A stretch of DNA of 5,300 nt from an uncultured Chloroflexota bacterium (GTDB lineage: Bacteria > Chloroflexota > Anaerolineae > Aggregatilineales > Phototrophicaceae), in the NCBI GenBank assembly GCA_937942935.1, contig CALDGT010000834.1:1-5300 (forward strand), written 5' to 3'. The stretch's first letter is position 1; each line of letters begins with the position of its first letter. Positions 1 through 5,156 of the stretch are shown here, piece after piece. The translations under genes and the position numbers were made by a program. The notes beneath the pieces are model-generated. The model was given only the letters and a program-made list of their open reading frames with translations, was not told where the DNA came from and searched no databases.

Positions 1-2
1 TG

Positions 3-782
3 ATAATAACTTCCTTTTTCACCTACTCTCCCAATTTTGATGCGATTACCCTTGGCGAAATTGCAGGTATCTTTGCCAGTACCGTTGTTGGGCAATTGTT
101 TAGGAATGTTAATGTACGGTCTGGGCGGGATGTGGAAGCTACCCCGCACCAGCGCGTTATTGAAGATGTGGATGTTGCACCACAAGCACGAATTGATGAT
201 GTGGATGTTATATCTAATAATCATACTAATCAAACTATTGTTGAGTTATTTAGTGGTCCCGCATCACAACTCAATCATAATTTGCTACAATCTGAAAATA
301 CTGTGATAACTAATGTAGATATTAGTTATGCAATTAAAGAGGGTATTCAAGGTGATGCTTTGAATTTGCCATTCGCTACAAGTAGCGTTGACCAAGACTT
401 TGTCACAAATCCGTTCAATGAAAATTTACGTGTTGCACATGGTGAGCCACCTAGATATTCTGAAATGAATACATTCAAATATTCATTCTATTTCGAGATT
501 GCTAGAGTCTTGAAAGATAGGGCTACTTTAATTATTAGCGGGACAAGAGATAATCGCTATGCTCAAGTATTAGCATCTAATGGTGAGTTAGTTCCTGAAT
601 TAAGGGCGTTGGGTTTTAGACTCCAGTCGCCACAAGACCCAATTGCGCCTAATAGCCCATACTCGAGATTACATCCAGCTTTATCTCATAATACGAAATT
701 TGGAAGACCAGATGGAGACGGGTCTACTTTTCCAAGCAGTTCAATGAGGACTATAATTTTAGAAATCTCAAAAGGTGGCTAA
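3..782 (+). CDS. Orphan polymorphic-toxin C-terminal module with SAM methyltransferase-like domain (5' partial)
   Basis: The frame is open from the window edge and ends in TAA at 780-782, giving at least 259 residues. The first ~60 residues are the conserved leader seen again at 1392-1519 (GEIAGIFAS, QLFRNVNVRSG, then an acidic QRVIEDVDVAPQ linker). The tail resembles a class I Rossmann methyltransferase. It has a motif I-like strand and loop TIVELFSGP (near base 234), a second strand ITNVDIS (near 306), a GDALNLPF...SVDQDFVTNPF stretch (351-416), and FEIARVLKDRATLIISG (492-542), matching the usual E.aRVLkpgG.lii layout. The glycine-rich loop is degenerate (FSGPAS), so SAM binding is not certain. 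No ATG exists in frame before the domain, and TTG at 96 lies inside the leader, so this looks like a silent tail cassette unless it continues upstream. A toxin that modifies a target by methylation is inference; a plain methyltransferase fragment is the alternative. Confidence 0.72.
   Translation: MITSFFTYSPNFDAITLGEIAGIFASTVVGQLFRNVNVRSGRDVEATPHQRVIEDVDVAPQARIDDVDVISNNHTNQTIVELFSGPASQLNHNLLQSENTVITNVDISYAIKEGIQGDALNLPFATSSVDQDFVTNPFNENLRVAHGEPPRYSEMNTFKYSFYFEIARVLKDRATLIISGTRDNRYAQVLASNGELVPELRALGFRLQSPQDPIAPNSPYSRLHPALSHNTKFGRPDGDGSTFPSSSMRTIILEISKGG
54..181 (+). repeat. Leader direct repeat, copy 1
   Basis: This stretch matches 1392-1519 base for base except at one position (T68 versus C1406). 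It encodes the toxin leader from GEIAGIFAS to the VDVAP linker. Sequence on both sides differs between the copies: upstream, YSPNFDAIT replaces YSPTQALIQNI, and downstream come unrelated toxin domains. Such near-identity inside divergent flanks is what a recombination handle between toxin cassettes would look like. Confidence 0.93.
771..778 (+). promoter_or_regulatory. Shine-Dalgarno site deciding the start at 784
   Basis: AAAGGTGG lies five bases before ATG 784 and overlaps the end of the upstream toxin reading frame. It favours ATG 784 over the in-frame GTG at 775, which lies inside the site itself. Confidence 0.6.
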
Positions 783-783
783 T

Positions 784-1182
784 ATGTATTTAGAGCATCC
801 AAGTTATGATTACCTTGATTTTACATATAGTAGTTATGGTGAATTTGATATACATCGAGACTATATTCGCGTAAGGATATATAATTTTTGGGTGCTTGCT
901 GGCTTTCCCAATTATGAACGAGATGTTTTTTTTGAGGAAGGCTTCATCATTTTTCATAATGTTATCTCATCAAAACGCACAATATCAGAATATATTGACC
1001 AAGATAGAGAAGTGATGAAGCCATCTTATATATTAAATGACTACCAGCATGATAGTGATAGCCACAATGCTTACCCTTGCTATCTATCTGGCGTATTTCT
1101 TACATTAAATGCTTGGGTGGATTGGGATATAGTAGCTAAAACAATCACTATAGAGGTTGCAAATCGGGATAATGCTCTCTAA
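784..1182 (+). CDS. Putative immunity protein of the methyltransferase-like toxin (unknown family)
   Basis: The gene encodes 132 residues and begins one base after the stop of the upstream toxin module, which is the standard place for the cognate immunity gene. The start at ATG 784 is supported by AAAGGTGG five bases upstream. The protein is rich in aromatic and acidic residues (YDYLDFTYSSYGEFD near the N-terminus, several Tyr/Phe/Trp later) and has no signal peptide or membrane segment, so it is probably cytoplasmic. I do not recognise the family. The strand-rich middle (IRVRIYNFWVLAGFP) and the end (WDIVAKTITIEVANR) suggest a compact alpha/beta fold. Base composition is clearly AT-rich compared with the toxin leaders. 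Neutralising the preceding toxin is inferred from position only. Confidence 0.75.
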   Translation: MYLEHPSYDYLDFTYSSYGEFDIHRDYIRVRIYNFWVLAGFPNYERDVFFEEGFIIFHNVISSKRTISEYIDQDREVMKPSYILNDYQHDSDSHNAYPCYLSGVFLTLNAWVDWDIVAKTITIEVANRDNAL

Positions 1183-1220
1183 CTTGCATTAAAATTCCGT
1201 ATTCTCTTCGGCGATAGAAG

Positions 1221-2105
1221 GTGCGATTTGGCGGTGGATTCGCATTTTATGCGGGATTACCGGGCTTTGCGAATATCCCTAAATGGATACGCTATGGTGC
1301 CATTGGCGTAGTTAGTTTTGGACTACAAGTTTATTGGGATATTCAGGTCAATGGGTATAGCCCAACTCAGGCGTTAATCCAAAATATTTTGGGCGAAATT
1401 GCAGGCATCTTTGCCAGTACCGTTGTTGGGCAATTGTTTAGGAATGTTAATGTACGGTCTGGGCGGGATGTGGAAGCTACCCCGCACCAGCGCGTTATTG
1501 AAGATGTGGATGTTGCACCGCAACAGCGTGTTATTGAAGATGTCTATCAGATAGATATATTTGCATATCGCGGAACTGGGTTTAAAGATCCAAAATATTC
1601 AAATGAACATGGTCTGATACAAGCTGGTCACATTGGTGTTTCTACAGATGGCGGTAACACGATATATGGATTCCATCCATCGCCCGAAGCAATCCGACAA
1701 TTAGAAGAGGAAGGTGTTAATGTCATGGAATTTCTCAAATCTGGTGGCGCACTGCGTGGGCAATTACAAGATGATACAGCCATCTTTATTCGTGCAAATG
1801 AATTAGCACAACTAGGCGCTCCTACACAAGTGTATAGGCTCCCTCAAACTGTTTCGCAAAATCATTTTCAAGCCGTTGAAGCAGAAATTCAAAATCAAAT
1901 TCAGAATGGTAGCCCATATCCATCTTGGTATGCATTCCCGTTTCGTGATGAGAGTGGAAACAACAGAACAATGCCGATACAATGTAATAATTGTGCCACA
2001 TGGCCTAGGACATTAGGATTATGGACTCATCCAAGCCAAACAGGTCAACTAAGAGTTTACATGAATGATATGAAAGATGCAGGCGCAACAGAATGGCACC
2101 CATAG
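1221..2105 (+). CDS. Orphan toxin module: hydrophobic pre-toxin leader plus permuted NlpC/P60 / LRAT-like papain-fold domain
   Basis: The frame opens after an in-frame TAG at 1215-1217. The first start is GTG 1221, which has no properly spaced ribosome site, so the real 5' end is probably missing. Residues 1-75 are glycine-rich and hydrophobic, with possible membrane-inserting segments around 20-38 and 56-72, a plausible pre-toxin leader. Residues 76-110 are an acidic linker with a 12-residue repeat. From about 112 the toxin domain starts with FAYRGTGF, then AGHIGVSTDGG (His137), IYGFHPSPEA (His152), a YRLP strand near 205, and QCNNCATWPRTLGL with Cys255 and Cys258. His before an NC-x2-W cysteine is the order found in permuted NlpC/P60 and LRAT-like enzymes, which are cysteine peptidases, amidases or acyltransferases. 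Cys258 is the likely nucleophile. The substrate cannot be told. A small gene follows after nine bases, as expected for toxin and immunity. Fold assignment is by motif only. Confidence 0.75.
   Translation: MRFGGGFAFYAGLPGFANIPKWIRYGAIGVVSFGLQVYWDIQVNGYSPTQALIQNILGEIAGIFASTVVGQLFRNVNVRSGRDVEATPHQRVIEDVDVAPQQRVIEDVYQIDIFAYRGTGFKDPKYSNEHGLIQAGHIGVSTDGGNTIYGFHPSPEAIRQLEEEGVNVMEFLKSGGALRGQLQDDTAIFIRANELAQLGAPTQVYRLPQTVSQNHFQAVEAEIQNQIQNGSPYPSWYAFPFRDESGNNRTMPIQCNNCATWPRTLGLWTHPSQTGQLRVYMNDMKDAGATEWHP
1392..1519 (+). repeat. Leader direct repeat, copy 2
   Basis: This is the partner of 54-181 with a single mismatch over 128 bases, in the same orientation and the same reading frame. It ends inside the linker, after which the two cassettes code for unrelated toxin domains. 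Confidence 0.93.
1488..1547 (+). repeat. 36-base tandem repeat in the toxin linker (12-residue period)
   Basis: One unit codes QRVIEDVDVAPQ (1488-1523). A second begins at 1524 as QRVIEDVYQ and breaks off where the toxin domain starts. In cassette A the matching second unit (from 186) is degenerate, ARIDDVDV. An even weaker copy, RDVEATPH, precedes the first unit. The linker therefore seems built of short acidic repeats lying exactly at the conserved-to-variable junction. Confidence 0.75.
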
Positions 2106-2114
2106 GAGTAAATT

Positions 2115-2366
2115 ATGAAGCATGAAGTGGATAGTTGGGGGTTTCCTCTAGACCGCGAATTAAATGATTGGGAAATTAAACTCAGCAATCTTGCCGCAGA
2201 GTGGCGAAGTGTCTATCGTGGAATAGATAAACAAGATGAAATTGTTGCAGAGTACCATACGATTCTGAGGAAAATGTATGATAAAGGATGGCGCGGTCAT
2301 TTAGATGTTGATTCTGAACTGCCTGATAGATTTATGCCAGATTTTTATCTCAATGATCACAGCTAG
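2115..2366 (+). CDS. Putative immunity protein of the papain-fold-like toxin (unknown family)
   Basis: The gene encodes an 83-residue acidic protein. AGGAG at 2104-2108 overlaps the stop codon of the preceding toxin module and lies six bases before ATG 2115, so the two frames are closely coupled. The protein is probably helical in the middle (residues 17-60, including LNDWEIKLSNLAAEW and a KQDEIVAEYHTILRKMYDKGW stretch) and ends in an acidic tail (DVDSELPDRFMPDFYLNDHS). It has no signal peptide or membrane segment. I do not recognise a family. Small, acidic, AT-rich and immediately downstream of a toxin domain is the usual profile of an immunity protein, but the role is inferred from position. 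A terminator-like hairpin follows. Confidence 0.75.
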   Translation: MKHEVDSWGFPLDRELNDWEIKLSNLAAEWRSVYRGIDKQDEIVAEYHTILRKMYDKGWRGHLDVDSELPDRFMPDFYLNDHS

Positions 2367-2391
2367 TAACCACAATCTGATTTAATAAAGT

Positions 2392-2420
2392 ACAGACCAT
2401 CTTCAATAGGTGGTCTGTTT
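2392..2420 (+). terminator. Probable rho-independent terminator closing cassette B
   Basis: ACAGACCATC (2392-2401) pairs with GGTGGTCTGT (2409-2418) as a 10-base-pair stem with one T-G wobble, around the loop TTCAATA. Only a short run of T follows before CATATATT, so strength may be modest. It lies 25 bases after the immunity gene stop and just before the next toxin fragment. Confidence 0.65.
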
Positions 2421-2422
2421 CA

Positions 2423-2889
2423 TATATTATTGGCGTTTGGGGACGCGGATTATCCCCCGAAGAAGCCTTTGGCGATGCCTATACGGGCGTGCTTTTCGAC
2501 TCTGCGCTTCAACTCTTTGGGGAACCTGTCGGCAATTTCTTTAGTGGTGGTGGCGGTGGCAAACGCGACTTTAGCGGACCGCGCACCTTTAGTGATGTGG
2601 GCGGGAATAGTCGTAACGCCGATAGAATTGTGGATATGAATGGGCGTTATGGCGATGATGTTCGTGTCAGTAATGATGTGCGTCTGGACATTGACTTTGG
2701 TGATTTGAGTTCCGCTTTCCAACAACCAAATCTAATCAATTACCGTGGCTTCAATACAAGCCAATTCAATATTCGTCCAATAGGCAATAATTCGCCAGAT
2801 CCGGTTTTCCGTACATATTAAATGAAGTCGGTGGACATAAAACTTCATTGGAAAATTTTCTGAGGAGTATTAGGCATTTTCACAAATAG
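2423..2889 (+). pseudogene. Truncated or frameshifted orphan toxin fragment of cassette C
   Basis: The frame is open from 2381 to a TAA at 2819-2821, and coding character begins at about 2430. There is no ATG; GTG 2489 is the first usual start and has no clear ribosome site. The opening GRGLSPEEAFGDAYTGVLF, then DSALQLFGEPVGNFFSGGGG, has the same layout as the other leader (GYSPTQAL...GEIAG...GQLF), so it is a divergent pre-toxin leader. An acidic linker follows (RIVDMNGRYGDDVRVSNDV), then a short unrecognised tail ending RPIGNNSPDPVFRTY. The +1 frame from 2791 continues with NEVGGHKTSLENFLRSIR and stops at 2887-2889, only 14 bases before the next gene, like the toxin-immunity spacing elsewhere here. 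I infer a frameshift near 2791-2819. A genuinely short product ending at 2821 is the alternative. The toxin activity is unknown. Confidence 0.55.
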
Positions 2890-2903
2890 AGAATAAGGGA
2901 AAT

Positions 2904-3650
2904 ATGGGAAGTAGAGATGAAATAAAATCAAAAAACACACATCGTTGGAAAGCCCCAGAAGTTCAGCCTATTTTGGCTGAACTTATTGAGGTATTGAATT
3001 CGAGTGGAGATTGGCGGTTATGTTATTCAAAATTACCATTTATGTCTTTATACAGTTCTACAAATGACTTTCAAGGCGCTCCTTTAAGCGGAATCAATGT
3101 AAATGAGAGAAATTTTGAGGGTATTCGATTTGATTTTAGCGATATGAGGAATGCTCGCTTTAACAATTGTCAATTTTTCAACTGTAGTTTTGGTAGTGCT
3201 GATTTAAGGAATTCTAGCTTTATCGAGTGCGATTTTGAGAAATGCAATATATACGATGTTAACTTGGAAAATGCAGATTTAACATATAGCACTTTCTTCA
3301 GTGTAGTTATTTCATCATCAAATTTGAAAAATGCCAATTTCTCCTATACAGATTTTATTGGAGGACAGTTTCTCAATTGCAAGTTAGAAAATACAATATT
3401 CACAGGTGCAGATTTATCATATGCTTTTATATCTAAATACTATGAGGAGGTTAATCCCCGTTTAGAAGCGATGCACAATCTGATGATGGCATCGGACACT
3501 GCCTTATCGATTGCTGATTTACGAAAATTGCTAAAACGGCTTGAAGGCGAAACACATAACCTATTTACACCTGACGAAATTGCGACTTGGGTGAATCTAT
3601 ATCAGTATTTTCAAGATAAGCTCTATGATGCTTATCATCAATCAAGTTGA
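2904..3650 (+). CDS. Pentapeptide-repeat protein, putative immunity protein 1 of cassette C
   Basis: The gene encodes 248 residues, with ATG 2904 preceded by AAGGGA three bases upstream (close spacing). An N-terminal helical part (about 13-35, THRWKAPEVQPILAELIEVL) leads through a YSKLPF motif near 41-46 to a right-handed beta-helix of pentapeptide repeats, roughly residues 60-175. The repeats follow the A(D/N)LXX pattern: FSDMRNARFNNCQF, SADLRNSSF, VNLENADLTYSTF, NLKNANFSYTDF, TGADLSYAF. A helical C-terminal extension (188-245) follows. Pentapeptide-repeat proteins of the MfpA/Qnr/McbG type protect DNA gyrase by mimicking DNA, but many others have no known role. Its place right after a toxin fragment and beside a paralogue suggests immunity. 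That is inference, and gyrase as target is speculative. Confidence 0.85.
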   Translation: MGSRDEIKSKNTHRWKAPEVQPILAELIEVLNSSGDWRLCYSKLPFMSLYSSTNDFQGAPLSGINVNERNFEGIRFDFSDMRNARFNNCQFFNCSFGSADLRNSSFIECDFEKCNIYDVNLENADLTYSTFFSVVISSSNLKNANFSYTDFIGGQFLNCKLENTIFTGADLSYAFISKYYEEVNPRLEAMHNLMMASDTALSIADLRKLLKRLEGETHNLFTPDEIATWVNLYQYFQDKLYDAYHQSS

Positions 3651-3653
3651 GGA
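3649..3653 (+). promoter_or_regulatory. Shine-Dalgarno site deciding the start at 3661
   Basis: GAGGA begins in the stop codon of the first pentapeptide gene and lies seven bases before ATG 3661. This makes ATG 3661 far likelier than the in-frame ATG at 3625, which would overlap the upstream gene and add 12 residues unlike the family start. Confidence 0.65.
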
Positions 3654-3660
3654 TAAGCAT

Positions 3661-4221
3661 ATGACACTCGATATGAAACAAACCTATCTCGCACGCTGGG
3701 AACATCAAGCATCTCAACAAGTTCTTGATGAGGTGATAAAAGCATTACAAGAGGGGAAAGCCATCCCCAATAGCTTTTATTCGCTACCATTCATCCATAA
3801 ATCAGACCCTAAATTAAATCTAAAAGGGGCAATTTTAGCAAATCTGAATATCAGCAAGCGCAATCTGAATAATATCTTATTCAGCTATGCCAATCTGCGC
3901 GAGGCAGTCTTAATTGACTGTGATTTTGACGGTTCAGAATTGATACAAACCAATTTTACCCAAGCCAATCTAACAGGATGTGATTTTCATGCTTGCCTGA
4001 TGCTTGGTGTGAATTTGTCTCACGCAAACCTCAGTAATGCAATCCTGACTAACGCCAACTTAATCGGGGCTAATTTGGCATATACCAACCTGACAGGTGC
4101 AGATTTGCGTGGCGCTAATTTACATGATGTTGATCTGACTAGAACAATATTAACAGATGCCGATTTGAGCCATACTAAGTTAGGACGGTTTAGAGATTGG
4201 AGACAAGAATTAGGAATGTGA
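3661..4221 (+). CDS. Pentapeptide-repeat protein, putative immunity protein 2 of cassette C (paralogue of the previous gene)
   Basis: The gene encodes 186 residues and starts ten bases after the previous gene, whose stop codon overlaps the GAGGA site. The protein shares the same head as its neighbour: an RW motif, an L-x-E-x-I amphipathic helix (21-30), FYSLPF at 39-44, and then LKGAIL...NISKRNL...YANLREA, matching LSGINVNERNF...SDMRNARF. The repeat run from about 53 to 174 is more regular than in the neighbour: QANLTGCDF, SHANLSNAIL, TNANLIGANL, TGADLRGANL, TDADLSHTKL. It lacks the long C-terminal helical extension. The pair probably arose by duplication. They may act together or on variants of one toxin. 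The DNA-mimic role known for some family members is possible but not shown. It is cytoplasmic, as no signal peptide is visible. Confidence 0.87.
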   Translation: MTLDMKQTYLARWEHQASQQVLDEVIKALQEGKAIPNSFYSLPFIHKSDPKLNLKGAILANLNISKRNLNNILFSYANLREAVLIDCDFDGSELIQTNFTQANLTGCDFHACLMLGVNLSHANLSNAILTNANLIGANLAYTNLTGADLRGANLHDVDLTRTILTDADLSHTKLGRFRDWRQELGM

Positions 4222-4262
4222 GCTAATCATCCGTTCTGCCTTCATCTCACATCGGGCCGACC

Positions 4263-4817
4263 ATGTACACCTCTGTCATACCTTTGGCAGAGGTGTATCA
4301 TCTCACCGTAGATGAGGCACACACCTATTTCGTCGGTGACGGCTCGTGGCTGGTGCATAATGCGTGTCCAACTGACGATGTATTAGAACAAGTTCATAAT
4401 CACATTAAAGCCAATGGATTACCACTTGATAAGGGAATCAAATTACCACGCCAATTGACTCCTGATGAAATGGTGGAGTTGACCAACCGTTATAATTTGG
4501 AATTTGCTTTAGGACAAGAACGATTCTATGAAAACTATAATATAACTGATAAAAAAGGCGATTTCTGGCTATACTCAGGAAAGCCAAATGATCCTTACGG
4601 TTCAAATGTGTTTGTACCAGAACAGATTAGTGAAAATGTGTACATAGAGAATCTATTTCATACTCATCTTACAGGTAAATACACCCCAAGTGGCAGTGAT
4701 TTGGATGACTTGAGCAATAGATGGTGGCAAAGCGGGTCTCACATTATCCCTAATACTTCACCCGCACAGAAATATCCCTTTGATATGTCTACACCAGAAG
4801 ACAATAGTGTATGGTAA
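4263..4817 (+). CDS. Orphan toxin module: Hint C-terminus fused to JAMM/JAB-like metal-binding toxin domain
   Basis: The frame is open from 4227 and the first start is ATG 4263, without a recognisable ribosome site. Residues 10-34 are the end of a Hint domain: AEVYHLTVDEAHTYFVGDGS then WLVHNAC, with His32-Asn33 being the pair that drives self-cleavage in Hint and intein domains. A Hint domain normally needs over 100 residues, so this copy cannot cleave by itself. From residue 35 the toxin domain runs to 184. It contains LFHTHLTGKYTPSGSDLDDL, which fits H-x-H-x7-S-x2-D (His133, His135, Ser143, Asp146), the zinc site of JAMM/MPN (JAB) peptidases. A general-acid Glu further upstream (for example Glu80, Glu87 or Glu90) is possible but not identified. 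JAB-like domains are a known class of polymorphic toxins. An isopeptidase or metallopeptidase action is inferred. A small gene follows after four bases. Confidence 0.77.
   Translation: MYTSVIPLAEVYHLTVDEAHTYFVGDGSWLVHNACPTDDVLEQVHNHIKANGLPLDKGIKLPRQLTPDEMVELTNRYNLEFALGQERFYENYNITDKKGDFWLYSGKPNDPYGSNVFVPEQISENVYIENLFHTHLTGKYTPSGSDLDDLSNRWWQSGSHIIPNTSPAQKYPFDMSTPEDNSVW
4266..4297. repeat. Inverted repeat over the cassette D junction
   Basis: TACACCTCTGTCA (4266-4278) pairs with TGGCAGAGGTGTA (4285-4297) as a 13-base-pair hairpin with one wobble and a six-base loop. It spans the apparent start codon region and the point (4286) where identity with the downstream Hint copy begins. The reverse complement of the left side, read from 4282, resembles bases 5241-5257, so it may be an inverted copy of Hint-coding sequence. 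Confidence 0.6.
4286..4340 (+). repeat. Hint-end direct repeat, copy 1
   Basis: All 55 bases are identical to 5246-5300, where the window ends, so the true repeat may be longer. It encodes the Hint C-terminal strands (AEVYHLTVDEAH, TYFVGD) in the same frame as the other copy. Upstream of 4286 the two copies differ. Confidence 0.92.
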
Positions 4818-4821
4818 AACT

Positions 4822-5094
4822 ATGAATGCATATGATTTCTTAGCTAATAAGATGTGGCTTACAAATCCTAACGATTTTCTTATCATAAAAAGAGACATAG
4901 TGAATGTGCAAGGGGATAAGGGAATATCGTACCATATTGTCATACGTGTTAATGGCTTTTGGGTATCATGTATAATTGAAGATGATGACATTAAAACTAA
5001 ATTAGCACTAGAAATCATCGAATCAGGTATTAAGGCAGTTACTTTGGAGGAGTCCCAAAAGATACGCTACCCTCACATATTTGGTGATAAATGA
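4822..5094 (+). CDS. Putative immunity protein of the JAMM-like toxin (unknown family)
   Basis: The gene encodes 90 residues from ATG 4822, four bases after the toxin module stop at 4815-4817. An in-frame ATG at 4780 would add 14 residues overlapping the toxin and is less likely. No clear Shine-Dalgarno is visible, so translation may be coupled to the upstream frame. The protein reads MNAYDFLANKMWL, then a beta-rich middle (FLIIKRDIVNV, ISYHIVIRVNGFWVSCII), then an acidic helix (DDDIKTKLALEIIESGIKAV) and a basic end. This alpha/beta/alpha layout is typical of small cytoplasmic immunity proteins, but I do not recognise the family. It has no signal peptide. The role is inferred from position between a toxin domain and a terminator. 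Confidence 0.75.
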   Translation: MNAYDFLANKMWLTNPNDFLIIKRDIVNVQGDKGISYHIVIRVNGFWVSCIIEDDDIKTKLALEIIESGIKAVTLEESQKIRYPHIFGDK

Positions 5095-5111
5095 TTTCAT
5101 AAGCATATAAG

Positions 5112-5136
5112 TCCCCTGCCACAAACAGGGGGTTTT
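5112..5136 (+). terminator. Rho-independent terminator closing cassette D
   Basis: CCCCTG (5113-5118) pairs with CAGGGG (5126-5131), extended by a T-G wobble (5112/5132), around the loop CCACAAA, followed at once by TTTT. It lies 17 bases after the stop of the putative immunity gene. Confidence 0.75.
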
Positions 5137-5156
5137 CGTGCATAATATGATAATAG

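Noticed and set aside
37..306. An 89-residue open frame on the + strand overlapping the leader and toxin of cassette A
   Set aside because: It runs out of frame over a leader whose frame-3 translation is preserved in the second copy, and its product is low-complexity (Met/Leu/His rich) with no start signal.
54..1519. Possible insertion sequence flanked by the 128-base direct repeats
   Set aside because: The enclosed genes are a toxin tail and a small protein, with no transposase or terminal inverted repeats; the repeats are coding leader sequence.
2450..2725. A 91-residue open frame on the - strand opposite the cassette C leader
   Set aside because: It lies antisense to a leader-like coding frame in a GC-rich stretch that lacks stops by composition; no ribosome site and no recognisable motif.
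4758..5018. An 86-residue open frame on the - strand opposite the third small immunity-type gene
   Set aside because: It covers the end of the toxin module and most of the downstream gene, both of which fit the conserved cassette layout; the antisense product shows no motif.
5141..5156. AT-rich CATAATATGATAATAG resembling a -10 promoter element, also sharing TGATAATA with the first bases of the window
   Set aside because: No -35 element at suitable spacing is visible, and the shared eight bases are too short to call a boundary motif.
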